A DNA stretch of 52,838 nucleotides from Comamonas sp. JUb58 (GCF_004364775.1 NZ_SOAL01000028.1:1-52838); one strand, 5' to 3'. Positions 36,958 to 47,038 are shown, counted from the first letter of the stretch. The notes: generated from the sequence alone by a model not told the origin. Numbers and translations are program-made.

Positions 36958-38958
36958 ATGAAAAACGAAAAATCGCTGGGTGCCGTTCCTGCGCGCTACA
37001 GCATGGCCGCGCTGGCCGCCATTGTCGCGCTGACGATGACCGCCTGCGGCGGCTCCAGCCATAACGACAAGGAAGATCTGGTGAGCACGGCTTGCGAGGC
37101 CGGCACGTCGGATGGTTCGGTGGTGGTGGGTTCTGGCCTGCCTGGCGATCCTTCGTTCCCTGAGCTGGCTTCGGGCTACCGCACCGGCAAGAAAGCAGTC
37201 GAAGGCAACAAGTACATGGTGGTGACGGCCAATCCTCTGGCTTCCAAGGCCGGTTGCGAGGTGCTGAAATCCGGCGGTTCTGCCGTCGATGCAGCAGTGG
37301 CCGTGCAGATGGTGCTGGGTCTGGTGGAGCCCCAGTCCAGCGGTATTGGTGGTGGTGCCTTCATGCTGTACTACGATGCAGCGACCAAAAAAGTGACGGC
37401 CTATGACGGCCGCGAAACCGCCCCTGCGGCAGCGACCCCCGATTACCTGCGCTATATCGACAGCGGCACGCAGACCACGCCGCTGCCCAGCGCCCGTGCC
37501 AGCGGCCGCTCCATCGGCACGCCCGGCGCTGTGCGTATGCTGGACCTGGCCCACAAGGACCATGGTGCCAAGCCCTGGAAGGACCTGATCCAGCCGGGTA
37601 TCGACCTGGCCACCAATGGCTTCAAGATCAGCGGCCGTATGTCGGATGCGCTGGCCGGTGCCAAGACCGCGCTGCAGGCCGATGCCGATGCGCTGGCCAT
37701 TTATTTCAACGCCGATGGCTCGACCAAGGGCCTGGGTGAGACCTTCAAGAACCCGGCCTACGCTGCTACCTTGACCAAGATGGCAACCGGCGGCGCGGAT
37801 GCGTTCTACACCGGATCGGTGGCACAAGGCATTGTCGACAAGATCGCCGTGACCCAGAACGTGACCACGGGCGCGCCCATCACCCCTGGCGTGACCACGA
37901 TGGCCGACCTGGCTGGCTACCAGGCCAAGAAGCGCGATGCAGTCTGCACCACCTACCGCGCCAAGTACGTGATCTGCGGCATGCCACCACCCTCGTCCGG
38001 CGGTATTGCCGTGGCGCAGGCCATGGGTGTGCTGGAGAACTTTGACCTGGCCCCCCACAAGCCCACCGCGCTGGATCTGGAAGGCGGCAAGCCGACCGCC
38101 ATGGGCGTGCACCTGGTGAGCGAAGCCGAGCGCATGGCCTATGCCGACCGCGACATGTATGTGGCCGACACTGACTTCACCCCCCTGCCCGGCCCGCTCA
38201 ACAGCACCTTGCTGGACAAGAGCTACCTGAAGTCGCGTGCCGCGCTGATCTCTACCACCCAGAGCATGGGCACCGCGACCGCTGGCCAGTTTGGCAACAC
38301 CCGTCTGGGCGTGGGCAAGGTGGCCGAAGCCGGCACCACGCACATGACCATCGTCGATGGCAAGGGCAACGTGGTCAGCATGACCACGACGGTGGAAGCG
38401 GGCATGGGCTCCTACCACATGACCCAGGGCTTTGTGCTGAACAACCAGCTGACCGACTTCTCGGCAGCACCGGTCTCGGCCGATGGCCTGCCTATCGCCA
38501 ACAAGGTGGAAGCCGGCAAGCGCCCACGCAGCTCGATGGCGCCTACCCTCGTGTTTGACGCCACGGCTGACGGCCAACCCGGCGCCTTCAAGATGGCGAC
38601 CGGCTCGCCCGGTGGTGCCACCATCATCCAGTTCGTCACCAAGACCCTGGTCGGCGCGCTGGACTGGGGCCTGGATGCCCAGCAAGCCACCAACCTGGTG
38701 AACTTTGGCGCCTCCAACAGCCGCACCACCAACCTGGGCGGTGAGCACCCCAACATCAATGCCACCAACAGTGGTGACAACGATCCGCTGGTGCTGGCAC
38801 TGCGCGCCATGGGCCACACCGTGTCGGTCAATGCGCAATCCAGCGGTGTGGGCACCGTTATCCGCACCGCCAATGCAGCGGGTGAGGCCCGCCTGAGCGG
38901 TGGCGCCGATCCTCGCCGTGAAGGGGTGGTGCTGGGCGATACCTACAAGGCCAAGTAA
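36958..38958 (+). CDS. ggt: Gamma-glutamyltransferase, lipoprotein form
   Basis: A 666-residue gamma-glutamyltranspeptidase that cleaves glutathione and related gamma-glutamyl compounds in the periplasm. The leader ends in a lipobox-like MTAC (Cys near residue 30) followed by GGSSHNDKED, so it is probably lipid anchored, unlike the soluble E. coli enzyme. Large-subunit motifs include SSGIGGGAFMLYYD and GMPPPSSGGIAVAQAM. Autocleavage should expose Thr460 in GTTHMTIVDGKGNVVSMT, the catalytic nucleophile. Start ATG 36958 follows AAGGAA (36945-36950); a GTG at 36931 is in frame but has no ribosome site. A terminator follows. Confidence 0.94.
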   Translation: MKNEKSLGAVPARYSMAALAAIVALTMTACGGSSHNDKEDLVSTACEAGTSDGSVVVGSGLPGDPSFPELASGYRTGKKAVEGNKYMVVTANPLASKAGCEVLKSGGSAVDAAVAVQMVLGLVEPQSSGIGGGAFMLYYDAATKKVTAYDGRETAPAAATPDYLRYIDSGTQTTPLPSARASGRSIGTPGAVRMLDLAHKDHGAKPWKDLIQPGIDLATNGFKISGRMSDALAGAKTALQADADALAIYFNADGSTKGLGETFKNPAYAATLTKMATGGADAFYTGSVAQGIVDKIAVTQNVTTGAPITPGVTTMADLAGYQAKKRDAVCTTYRAKYVICGMPPPSSGGIAVAQAMGVLENFDLAPHKPTALDLEGGKPTAMGVHLVSEAERMAYADRDMYVADTDFTPLPGPLNSTLLDKSYLKSRAALISTTQSMGTATAGQFGNTRLGVGKVAEAGTTHMTIVDGKGNVVSMTTTVEAGMGSYHMTQGFVLNNQLTDFSAAPVSADGLPIANKVEAGKRPRSSMAPTLVFDATADGQPGAFKMATGSPGGATIIQFVTKTLVGALDWGLDAQQATNLVNFGASNSRTTNLGGEHPNINATNSGDNDPLVLALRAMGHTVSVNAQSSGVGTVIRTANAAGEARLSGGADPRREGVVLGDTYKAK

Positions 38959-38980
38959 GACAGGGTCTTCTCCATCGCCA

Positions 38981-39016
38981 AAGCCGCTGCGGGTTGTTGC
39001 CCGCAGCGGCTTTTTT
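38981..39016 (+). terminator. Terminator after ggt
   Basis: AAGCCGCTGCGGG (38981-38993) pairs perfectly with CCCGCAGCGGCTT (39000-39012), loop TTGTTG, then T residues to 39016. Confidence 0.92.
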
Positions 39017-39057
39017 GCTGGTTGCGCCCTGCTCGCGCTGCGTCTCAACCTATCGCA

Positions 39058-39894
39058 TCAGGCGGCCGCTTGGGCTGGCAACTCCTGGCGCTGCAGGTGC
39101 TGGTTGATCTGCTCGATCACCGGCAGCAGGTCGGCCACGCTGTCGATGACAAAATGCGCACCGGCATCGCGCAGTTGCTGGCTGGCGACGCTGCGGATCT
39201 CTGCTTGCTCGTCTGAGCTCAGTGCTTGCCATTCGGGCAAGGACAGGCCATTGGCGTTGCCGCTGACTGCCACGCCGACCGTCCAGCAACCGGCGTTCAG
39301 GCCTTCGGCAATACCGACGCCGGTGTCGTCCACCTTGACCACCGTCGAGGCTGGCCAGATGCCTAGGTCGGCAAAGCAGCGGTACATCATCAAGGGGCTG
39401 GGGCGGCCAGCGGCAAGGTCGCCGGCGCAGACGATGTTGTCCGGCGCATAACCGGCGCGGGCCGCGATGGGTTCGAGCACATCCATGATTGGGCGGTTGT
39501 AGCCGGTGGTGCTGCCGATCTTGATGCCATCGAGGCGCAGGCGGTTGACCACTTCCAGCGCACCGGGGATGAAGTCGGCAAAGTCACCCACCACGCGGGC
39601 GTTCATCGGCGTGAACACTTCGTAGAGATGGTCGATATCGCTGTTGGCGACCGGCTTGCCATAGCGGCTCTCCCACTGGGCCGCCACCTCGGGCAGTTGG
39701 CAGAGCGCTGCAATATGGTCCCATTTGGCCGAACCCATTGGGCCCCGGGCCTGGGCGATGCTGATCTCGATGCCGAAATCCTTGAACAGCTGCACAAAGG
39801 CGCCCATGGGGGCGCGTGAGCCAAAGTCGACAATCGTGCCGGCCCAGTCAAAAACAACGGCTTGTACGCGTTGGGGGTTGTGAAAGTTCGTCAT
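39058..39894 (-). CDS. phnX: Phosphonoacetaldehyde hydrolase
   Basis: PhnX (phosphonatase), 278 residues, a haloacid-dehalogenase enzyme that cuts the C-P bond of phosphonoacetaldehyde to acetaldehyde and phosphate. The nucleophile is Asp16 in VVFDWAGTIVDFGS. GPMGSAKWDHI carries Lys57, which forms the Schiff base with the substrate. STTGYNRP and VKVDDTGVGIAEG are the remaining HAD motifs. It is the last gene of the phosphonate operon. The spacer to the oxidoreductase (87 bases) contains a TATATATA stretch near 39938-39950. Confidence 0.95.
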   Translation of the reverse strand: MTNFHNPQRVQAVVFDWAGTIVDFGSRAPMGAFVQLFKDFGIEISIAQARGPMGSAKWDHIAALCQLPEVAAQWESRYGKPVANSDIDHLYEVFTPMNARVVGDFADFIPGALEVVNRLRLDGIKIGSTTGYNRPIMDVLEPIAARAGYAPDNIVCAGDLAAGRPSPLMMYRCFADLGIWPASTVVKVDDTGVGIAEGLNAGCWTVGVAVSGNANGLSLPEWQALSSDEQAEIRSVASQQLRDAGAHFVIDSVADLLPVIEQINQHLQRQELPAQAAA

Positions 39895-39981
39895 GGTGTC
39901 CTCTGCCCGCTAGCCCGTTCAAGGCCATTTGGGGTATGTCTATATATAGAAGATGGGTCGTTCAGCGGGTGGTGCCTGCCT

Positions 39982-41115
39982 TTACCAATCGGCAAAGGTG
40001 TCATAGGCCACGCCAAAACCGGTGCTGGCCCCCGTGCCGCTGGTGACGATGGCCACGCGGGTGGCGGCGTCCGGTGCCTCGATAAAGCAGTCCGTCTGCG
40101 GGGCCGAAGGGTAGATGCCCACCCAACGCTCGGTCACGCGGTAATCGCCAATGTTCAAGGCCTCGCGCATGTGGCGCAGCATCAGCGCATCAACATCGTC
40201 TTGCGCAAAGGGCTTGACGGAGGCGCCGTAGTGGTGCGAATCGCCCACCACCAGGCTGCCGTCGGCGCTCTGCACGACGATCAGATGGATGCCTTGGGCC
40301 AGGCTCTCGCCCTCTTCCTGCTGCAGCTGTTCCAGCAAGGCTTGCGCCTCAGGCAGCTTGCTGTAGCCGTGGTAGCGCACCAGGCTCAGATCGCCCATCA
40401 CCGATGCGTTCAGGCGCAGATCGCCAGCGGGCTGCACGCGCAGCATCTGCAGCTGGCACAGCTGCACCTGGTGCTTGGCAAACAGCGCGCTGTAAAGGCC
40501 ATGGATATCGGCATTGGTGCAGACCACCACCCGCTCGGCATGCAGCTGGCCCTTGGCCGTCACGACCTTGGGCGTGGCCACTTCCAGCACCGCTTCGCCA
40601 AAGCGGAACGTCACCTGCATCTGCTCGGCCAGCCAGCGGGTCAGCTGGGCAATCGCATCGCGTGATTCGACCCGCAGGTCAATGGGGCTGTGCAAGACCG
40701 CCTTGGCCTGGTCCAGCCGCAGCTCGGGCGCATGGCGGGCGGCTTCTTCGGCCGTCCACAGGGCGCAGTTCACGCTCTGGGCCATGTCGGTTTGCATAAA
40801 GGCCTGCAGCACATCCAGCGCCTTGTCGCGCGTTGCCACCAGGTTCAGGCCCTGGTGCTGCACCGCAATTCCGGCCCTGGGCGCAAGCTCGGCCCAGACG
40901 TCGCGCGCATGGCGGGCGCGGCGCCAGGTGTCCCCTGCCCCTTGCCCAGTCACCGTCACAAAGCCGAAATTGCGGATCGAGGCGCTCACGCAGGCGGCAT
41001 CGCGGTCCAGCACGCAGACCTTCAGGCCCCGGTGTGCCGCTTCATAGGCATGGGCCAAGCCGACAATGCCTGCGCCCACCACGATCACATCAAAACTTGT
41101 GCTTCCTACCGTCAT
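39982..41115 (-). CDS. FAD-dependent amine oxidoreductase linked to phosphonate use (TIGR03364 type)
   Basis: A 377-residue flavoprotein of the glycine/sarcosine oxidase (DAO) family. The ADP-binding motif is VIVVGAGIVGLAHAYEAA at the N-terminus, and the C-terminus has VTSGTGASTGFGVAYDT. It matches the group named TIGR03364, which co-occurs with phosphonate genes. As I recall, members oxidise 2-aminoethylphosphonate or its N-methyl form to phosphonoacetaldehyde; here that is inference from context, since phnX follows and no PhnW is present. I chose ATG 41115 (MTVGSTSFDV) with AAGGAAAG upstream; an in-frame GTG at 41142 is the alternative. Confidence 0.85.
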   Translation of the reverse strand: MTVGSTSFDVIVVGAGIVGLAHAYEAAHRGLKVCVLDRDAACVSASIRNFGFVTVTGQGAGDTWRRARHARDVWAELAPRAGIAVQHQGLNLVATRDKALDVLQAFMQTDMAQSVNCALWTAEEAARHAPELRLDQAKAVLHSPIDLRVESRDAIAQLTRWLAEQMQVTFRFGEAVLEVATPKVVTAKGQLHAERVVVCTNADIHGLYSALFAKHQVQLCQLQMLRVQPAGDLRLNASVMGDLSLVRYHGYSKLPEAQALLEQLQQEEGESLAQGIHLIVVQSADGSLVVGDSHHYGASVKPFAQDDVDALMLRHMREALNIGDYRVTERWVGIYPSAPQTDCFIEAPDAATRVAIVTSGTGASTGFGVAYDTFADW

Positions 41116-41148
41116 TCCTGTCTTTCCTTGTCCTATATCCACCTTCGA

Positions 41149-42870
41149 TCAACGCTGCCGCCAAGCCTGCGTGCGCTTGTTCAACCACCAGCCCAGCGCC
41201 TGGTAGAGCACGGTCACCACGCAGCTGATCGCGGCAATCATCACGGCCATCGCGGCGGCGGCGGCCATGTCGCCGGCCTCGTCCAGGTTCAGGATCGCAA
41301 CCGCGCCCAGGCGGGTTTCTGGCGAGTAGAGGAAGACCACGGCCGAGATCGTGGTCATCGCCGCCACAAAGAAGTAGCGCGACACCTCCAGCAAGGCTGG
41401 CAGGCACATGGGCAGGGTCACCTTCCACAAGGTGCGGTAGAACGGCACCTTGAGCGAGGCGCTGACCGATTCAAACTCGCCATCGATCGACTTGAGCGCC
41501 GTCACCAGGGTCATATGGCCGGTGGTGTAGTAGTGCATCACCGTGCACAGCACCATCAGCGGCATGGTTTGGTACAGAAAGTTCAGCGGGTTGCCCGGGG
41601 CGTTGAAAAAGAAGATATAGCCCAGGCCCAGCACCAGGCCGGGCACGGCCATCGGCAGCATGGCCAGCATGCGCAGCACAGGGCGCAGCGCAGGCATGCC
41701 CTTGGTTTTTTCCAACAAATAGGCGCCCATGAAGACCACGATGGGCCCTGCCACCGCGGCGCTGGCGGCCATGGTCAGGCTATTGAAGACGGCGGTATCG
41801 ACGCCGGCATCGACCAGGCCGCTGGTGTAGTGGCTCAGGGTCAGGCCTAACTGGTAAGGCCAGAACTGCACCAGCGAGGCAAAGATAGCCATGCCAAACA
41901 TGGCCAGCATCAGCGCGGCCAGCGCCCAGCACAGCAGGCTGCAAAAGCGGTCGGTCGCCGCATGGCGGCTGGGCTGCAGCACCACGGCGCGTGCGGTCAG
42001 CACGGCGGTCTGCTTTTTCTGCACATGGCGGTCAATCGCATAGGTGATGACCGCGGGCAGCAACAACAGCAAGGCGACGACGGCACCGCGCTGGAAATCC
42101 TGCTGGCCGATCACCAGCTTGAACACATCAGTGGCGAGCATGTTGAAATTGCCGCCGATCACCTTGGGGATGCCGAAATCGGTGATCACCAAGGTGAACA
42201 CCACCAGGGCCGCCGAAACCACGCCATAGCGCGCGGCCGGCAAGGTCACGGTGAAGAACTGGCGCGTGCGGCTCGCGCCCAGCGCAGTGGCAGCCTCGTA
42301 CAGGCGCTGGTCGCCCAGTGCAAGTGCGGTGATCAGGATCATCAGCGCATGCGGGAAGGTGGCAAAGCACTGGGCCAGCACAATGCCGGGCGCGCCGTAG
42401 ATGGTGTCAAAACCCAGTCCATTGAGCACGGACTTGAGCACGCCCTGGTTGCCAAACCAGTAGATCAGCGAGATGGCGGACAGCAGCGAGGGTGCCAGTA
42501 AAGGCAGCAGGCTGATGCTGCGCAGCAAGCCCTTGGAGCGGATGCCCGAGCGCGTGATGGCATAGGCAAAGCCAAAGGCCAGCGGGATGACCACAACGGT
42601 CACCATCAGCGAAACCCAGAGGCTGTTCCAGAGGCTGCCCAGCAGCGCGGGTGACTGGAAATAGCGGACAAAGCGCATGAAGGCCGAGCCCTCTTCGCCC
42701 GAGGTGGGCGCAAAGGCCTGGCCCAGCAAGGCAGCCAGCGGTGCCAGCAGCCCGATCAACAGCAGCGCCGTGATGACAACCAGCGCCAGTTGCGCGATGC
42801 GGTCACTGGGCGCTGCGCGCAGGCCGGTGTGGCGGGGGAGCGCTGCAGGCGCTGAAACGGATGAGGTCAT
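41149..42870 (-). CDS. Phosphonate ABC transporter permease, two fused domains
   Basis: A 573-residue protein with about twelve membrane segments in two halves, each a binding-protein-dependent permease domain. The first half carries the ATPase-contact loop LYEAATALGASRTRQ, and the second a related loop near EFESVSASLKVPFYR. This fused layout is seen in AEP and iron (FbpB-like) transporters. It should move 2-aminoethylphosphonate or similar compounds across the inner membrane with the ATPase and binding protein beside it. ATG 42870 (MTSSVSAPAAL) is my choice; an in-frame ATG at 42903 would add eleven residues. Ribosome site unclear for both. Confidence 0.88.
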   Translation of the reverse strand: MTSSVSAPAALPRHTGLRAAPSDRIAQLALVVITALLLIGLLAPLAALLGQAFAPTSGEEGSAFMRFVRYFQSPALLGSLWNSLWVSLMVTVVVIPLAFGFAYAITRSGIRSKGLLRSISLLPLLAPSLLSAISLIYWFGNQGVLKSVLNGLGFDTIYGAPGIVLAQCFATFPHALMILITALALGDQRLYEAATALGASRTRQFFTVTLPAARYGVVSAALVVFTLVITDFGIPKVIGGNFNMLATDVFKLVIGQQDFQRGAVVALLLLLPAVITYAIDRHVQKKQTAVLTARAVVLQPSRHAATDRFCSLLCWALAALMLAMFGMAIFASLVQFWPYQLGLTLSHYTSGLVDAGVDTAVFNSLTMAASAAVAGPIVVFMGAYLLEKTKGMPALRPVLRMLAMLPMAVPGLVLGLGYIFFFNAPGNPLNFLYQTMPLMVLCTVMHYYTTGHMTLVTALKSIDGEFESVSASLKVPFYRTLWKVTLPMCLPALLEVSRYFFVAAMTTISAVVFLYSPETRLGAVAILNLDEAGDMAAAAAMAVMIAAISCVVTVLYQALGWWLNKRTQAWRQR

Positions 42871-42951
42871 AGTGTGGTCGTAAAGCCCCATGGCCTGGGG
42901 CATGGCCGTGAGCGGCCCCGGCCCCGGCGCTTGCCAGGGCAGTGGTCGGGC

Positions 42952-44196
42952 TCAGGCGGCCTGGGCAAAAATCTTCAACTGTTGCGCATGGATGGAGAAC
43001 TGCAACCAGCGGCCCGGCTGGATATCGAGCTGCAGGCACTGCGCAGGGCTCAGCTGCAGTTGCACATGGCGCTCGGGCAGGCGCTGTACATCCACATGGA
43101 CAATGCAGACGGCTCCCAGAAACTCCAGCTGCTCCACCACACCGGTCAGCACCGGCGAACCATTGGGCGCAGGCGCGCTGCCAATGGGTGGCATGGCGGT
43201 GCAGTCATGCACGCTGCAGTCTTCTGGCCGCATGTAGACATGCAGGCTTTGGCCAGGGCTCAGGCGCGGCGCCTGCGGGCAGTACAGCTTGTGGCCCGCC
43301 AGCGTGATGCCGCCATTGCCGGCGGCCAGGGCCTGCAGCTTGTTGGCCTTGCCGATGAATTCCGCCACGAACGGGGTGGCTGGGCGTTGGTAGATGTCGC
43401 GGGGGGTACCCACCTGCTCGACCACGCCATGGTTCATCACCACCACGCGATCGGCCATGGCCATCGCCTCTTCCTGGTCATGCGTGACCATGATGGTGGT
43501 GACATACAAACGCTGCTGCAGCGCACGGATCTCGTTGCGCAGGTGCACGCGCACGGTGGCATCCAGGGCAGACAGCGGCTCATCGAGCAGCAGCAGCCCG
43601 GGCGACATGGCCAGCGCACGGGCCAGCGCCACGCGTTGCTGTTGGCCGCCCGACAACTGGGCCGGGTACTTGCCGCCACTGACCGACAGGCCCACGGTGT
43701 CCAGCAGGCTTTGCACCTTTTGGGCCACCAGGGCCTTGGGTTGGCGCTGGCTGACAAGGCCATAGGCCACGTTGTCAGCCACCGTCAGATTGGGAAACAG
43801 CGCATACGACTGGAAGACGATCCCATAGTCCCGCTGCGAAGCGGGCAAGGCCGAGATGTTCTTGCCGTCCTGCCAGATCTCACCGCTGGTCTGGGCTTCC
43901 AGCCCGGCTATCGCGCGCAGCAAGGTGGTCTTGCCGCAGCCCGAAGGCCCCAGAAAACACACCAGCTCGCCACGGCGAATCTGCAGGTTGATCGACTGCA
44001 AGGCGGTAAAGCTGCCGTAGGACTTGTGCAGATGGCGGATCTCCAAAAAGGGCGGGCCGCCCTCTTCGTCGCCCTTGCGCAAGCCCGGCTCGGCGGACTC
44101 GAATGCATACGAGGTATCGCGCAGGGATGCGGTCTGTGCGGCCTGTGCCGCCTGGCCCTGCGTTACTGGCAAACGCGCTGTCTCCCTGTCACTCAC
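42952..44196 (-). CDS. Phosphonate ABC transporter ATPase
   Basis: A 414-residue ABC ATPase. Walker [11 protein letters not shown]-loop [10 protein letters not shown], signature [15 protein letters not shown], Walker [13 protein letters not shown] and switch histidine in [13 protein letters not shown] are all present, followed by a TOBE-like domain. It powers uptake by the fused permease. Translation probably starts at GTG 44196, which overlaps the stop of the binding-protein gene (GTGA); the open frame from 44235 lies inside that gene and is not used. The 50 residues before the ATPase domain are poorly conserved. Confidence 0.9.
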   Translation of the reverse strand: MSDRETARLPVTQGQAAQAAQTASLRDTSYAFESAEPGLRKGDEEGGPPFLEIRHLHKSYGSFTALQSINLQIRRGELVCFLGPSGCGKTTLLRAIAGLEAQTSGEIWQDGKNISALPASQRDYGIVFQSYALFPNLTVADNVAYGLVSQRQPKALVAQKVQSLLDTVGLSVSGGKYPAQLSGGQQQRVALARALAMSPGLLLLDEPLSALDATVRVHLRNEIRALQQRLYVTTIMVTHDQEEAMAMADRVVVMNHGVVEQVGTPRDIYQRPATPFVAEFIGKANKLQALAAGNGGITLAGHKLYCPQAPRLSPGQSLHVYMRPEDCSVHDCTAMPPIGSAPAPNGSPVLTGVVEQLEFLGAVCIVHVDVQRLPERHVQLQLSPAQCLQLDIQPGRWLQFSIHAQQLKIFAQAA

Positions 44197-45227
44197 TTCT
44201 TGGCCTCGCTCTTGGCGTCGTAACGCTTGGTCCATTCAGCCAGCACGCGCTCGCGGCTGTCAGCCATCTTGGAGAAGTCCAGAGGAATCAGGCGCGATTC
44301 ATAGTCGGCAGGGATGTTGGCCAGCTTGGGAGCCACGCCAGGCATGGCGGTCACGGCGAAGTTCTTGCCGTACAGCTCCATGGCTTCCTTGCTCACGGCC
44401 CAGTCCACCAGCTTTTGCGCGGCGTCGGCGTGCTTGGTGCCCTTGTAGATGCTGATGCCTTCCAGATCCCAGCCCAGGCCTTCCTTGGGGAACACCAGCT
44501 CGATCGGTGCGCCCTTGGCCTTGTTGGCGTGTGCGCGGTATTCGAAGGAGATGCCGGCAACGTATTCGCCTTGGGCGGCCATGTTGCAAGGCTTGGAGCC
44601 CGAGTGGGTGTACTGGGCAATGTTCTCGTGCAGGGCATCCATGTACTTCCAGCCACCGCCATTGCCGTTGTCGTCGCCAAACAGCTGCAGCCAGGCGGCT
44701 ACGTCAAAGTAACCAGTGCCGCTGGATGCAGGGTTGGGCATGACCACCTGGCCCTTGAACTCGGGCTTGGTCAGGTCTTGCCAGCTGGTGGGCATGGGGA
44801 TGTTGCGCTTCTTGGCTTCCACCGTGTTGAAGCAGATGGTGGCGCCAAACACGTCCATACCAACCCAGTGGGGTGGGTTCTTGCTGTCGCGGTACTTGGC
44901 GGTGATCGCCTCCAGGCCCTTGGGCGCATAGGCTTGCAGCATGTCGTTCTTGTCGAAGATCGCCAGGCTCGATGCAGCCACGCCCATGATCACGTCGGCC
45001 TTGGGGTTGGCTTTTTCTGCCAGCAGCTTGGCGGTGATGACACCGGTGGAGTCACGCACCCACTTCAGCGCAATGTTGGGGTGGTTCTTGTTGAAGGCCG
45101 TCTCGTAAGCCTTGAGCTGGTCCATTTCGAGGGCGGTGTAGACCGTCAGTTCGGTTTTTTGGGCATACACCAGGCCGGTGGCGGCCATGGCGGCAGCCGC
45201 GGCTACCAGCTTTTTCCAGTTCTTCAT
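44193..45227 (-). CDS. Periplasmic 2-aminoethylphosphonate-binding protein
   Basis: A 344-residue solute-binding protein of the iron/AEP-binding superfamily (family 1-like, TIGR03261 type as I recall). The signal peptide is [18 protein letters not shown] with cleavage after VYA. The mature protein opens [20 protein letters not shown] and contains [17 protein letters not shown] and [13 protein letters not shown]. It delivers the ligand to the fused permease. It is the first gene of the operon, with start ATG 45227. The 241-base spacer upstream must hold the promoter; no regulator gene is adjacent. Confidence 0.9.
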   Translation of the reverse strand: MKNWKKLVAAAAAMAATGLVYAQKTELTVYTALEMDQLKAYETAFNKNHPNIALKWVRDSTGVITAKLLAEKANPKADVIMGVAASSLAIFDKNDMLQAYAPKGLEAITAKYRDSKNPPHWVGMDVFGATICFNTVEAKKRNIPMPTSWQDLTKPEFKGQVVMPNPASSGTGYFDVAAWLQLFGDDNGNGGGWKYMDALHENIAQYTHSGSKPCNMAAQGEYVAGISFEYRAHANKAKGAPIELVFPKEGLGWDLEGISIYKGTKHADAAQKLVDWAVSKEAMELYGKNFAVTAMPGVAPKLANIPADYESRLIPLDFSKMADSRERVLAEWTKRYDAKSEAKK

Positions 45228-45468
45228 TGCGTACTCTCTCGCCTGGGTTAATAGGATCGATGGAGTATCTGAGTCGTTTATGACAGCTGCATGGCAGCTT
45301 GGCGAACTTTGGATGACAGAGGTTGGCGTCTCCAGCAATGGCTATCTATTTGTTTTAAATTAACTACAAAAACTATCGTTAGATTGCGTTGATACATGGC
45401 TCAGAGGCTCAAGATATAACCATTCCTGTTCGCTGCCGTAGGTATTGGCCAGCCTTTATGCTGCCCGC

Positions 45469-45915
45469 ATGTCATCAGCCACCTGGATCGCCTATATTGA
45501 CGGCAGCGCCCTGCCCAACCCCGGACGCATGCGCATTGGCGGCATCGCCTATGCACCCGATGGGGCCAGCCATCAGTTCAGCCAGGCGCTGGCCCATACC
45601 GGCTGCAACAACGAGGCCGAGGCGGTGGCGGCCATCCACGCCCTTACCTGGCTGCAAGGCATGGGAGCACGCGAGGTGCTGCTGCACACCGACAGCAGCA
45701 TTCTGGCCGCGCAAATGGCAGAACCCGCCGCCAAACCGATTGCCCGCCTGGCTGCACTGTATGAACAGGCCCGCGCGCTGCGTGCCGGTTTTGTGCAGCT
45801 GGAGGTGCGCTGGGTGCCACGCCACAAGAACACCATTGCCGATGCCTTGGCGCGGGGTGATGCCGTGCCGGGCGCTGATGCGGTGGATACATCGCCGCTA
45901 GTCAGCACCGTCTGA
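45469..45915 (+). CDS. Ribonuclease HI family protein
   Basis: A 148-residue RNase H fold protein. The acidic catalytic set is visible: Asp11 in YIDGSALPNPG, Glu in NNEAEAVAAIHAL, Asp in LHTDSSILAAQM and Asp in KNTIADALA. It should cut RNA in RNA-DNA hybrids. It lacks the basic handle of E. coli RnhA, so it is more like the short, archaeal-type RNase HI proteins found as second copies. I chose ATG 45469 (MSSATWIAYIDG) over 45445. It is convergent with the KfrA-like gene. Confidence 0.85.
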   Translation: MSSATWIAYIDGSALPNPGRMRIGGIAYAPDGASHQFSQALAHTGCNNEAEAVAAIHALTWLQGMGAREVLLHTDSSILAAQMAEPAAKPIARLAALYEQARALRAGFVQLEVRWVPRHKNTIADALARGDAVPGADAVDTSPLVSTV

Positions 45916-45949
45916 TCAAGACCGCGTCCGTCCGCGCAGCGCAGACCCC

Positions 45950-47038
45950 TTAGTTCTTGCCCCGCAGGCGCGAGCCGGGCAGCTTGCGCAAAGGCCGCGC
46001 CGCCGGTTGCGTGCTGCGCATAGGTCGGCGGCTGCTGCCTGCCGCCGTGTCGGCAGCCGCGACAGCATCCCCTCCCCTGCCCGCGCTTTGCGCCCATTCC
46101 AGCTTGCACTGGGCTAACTCGCTCTCATGGCGGTGGGCTTGCAGCGCCAGAGCTTGCGCATGCGCCGCTTCTGCAGTCTGCAGGCGGTGTAGCAGCTGCT
46201 GCGCCTCGGTTTGTGCCTGCTGCAGCTGCACGGTTTGCTGCTCGCGTTGGTCCTGCAGCGCTTGCTTGTCCTGCTGCCATTGGGCTTCCAGCTTGGCCAG
46301 CTTTTCCTGCTCGGCACGCTGGGCGGCCATGGCCTGCTTGGTGTCCTGGCGCGCACGGTCCAGGTCTTGCAACACCCGGTGCTGCTGCAGCTGGGCGCTG
46401 TGCTGCAACTCGCGCAGCTGCTCGGCATGGGCCAGGTCGGCCTCATCACGGGCCTTGCGGTTGGCAAACAGCTCCTGCTCTAGCGCCTGCAGGCGCTGCT
46501 GCTGGGTGGCGGCGAACTGGTCTTTTTGCCGTCCAGCCTGCTCCAAGTCAGCCAGGCGCCCGCTTTGCATCTTGATCTGGGCATGGGCCACCGCCAGCGC
46601 CTGCTCGGTAGTGGCGCGCTGCTGGGCCATCAGGGCGCGCTCTTGTTCCAGCGCTTGCTGGGCGTCTTCCAAAGCCTGCTGCTGCGTCTGCAAATCCTCG
46701 CGCACGGGCTCCAGCAGCGCATCCGCCGCTTGCGCTGCCTGCGCTTGCACCTGCTCCCAAACTTGCTGCAGCGCCTGTACCAGCAAGGGCGGCAAGCCGT
46801 TGCCAGCAGCGCTATTGGCGTCGCCAGCCAGGGCGTTGCCCCCTACTCCCGCACCCAAACGTGGGCCCAAGGTGGCAAACCAGGCCTCCAGCATGGGGCT
46901 CACCGTATTGGGCGAGCCCCGGCCGATCTTCTGGCGCACCCGCTCAATCGTGGGCCTTTTGCCCTCCAGTAGCAGCGCATCGGCCGCCAGCCAGACATCT
47001 TCTTTTTGCACGCTGCGCGTGGCACGCGAAATTTCCAT
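45950..47038 (-). CDS. KfrA-like coiled-coil DNA-binding protein
   Basis: A 362-residue protein. Residues about 8-60 form a KfrA_N-type helix-turn-helix (WLAADALLLEGKRPTIERVR, then IGRGSPNTVSPMLEAWF). Residues about 110-310 are a long coiled coil, rich in Gln, Ala, Leu and Glu. The tail is basic (RRPMRSTQPAARPLRK). Plasmid KfrA proteins bind palindromes in their own promoter and may help partition plasmids; a chromosomal copy next to a recombinase suggests a DNA-structural or regulatory role. It is divergent from the recombinase, with a 103-base spacer holding strong palindromes. Confidence 0.85.
   Translation of the reverse strand: MEISRATRSVQKEDVWLAADALLLEGKRPTIERVRQKIGRGSPNTVSPMLEAWFATLGPRLGAGVGGNALAGDANSAAGNGLPPLLVQALQQVWEQVQAQAAQAADALLEPVREDLQTQQQALEDAQQALEQERALMAQQRATTEQALAVAHAQIKMQSGRLADLEQAGRQKDQFAATQQQRLQALEQELFANRKARDEADLAHAEQLRELQHSAQLQQHRVLQDLDRARQDTKQAMAAQRAEQEKLAKLEAQWQQDKQALQDQREQQTVQLQQAQTEAQQLLHRLQTAEAAHAQALALQAHRHESELAQCKLEWAQSAGRGGDAVAAADTAAGSSRRPMRSTQPAARPLRKLPGSRLRGKN

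Noticed and set aside
36934..39048. A 704-residue minus-strand frame
   Set aside because: Shadow of ggt, which has the catalytic threonine and lipobox.
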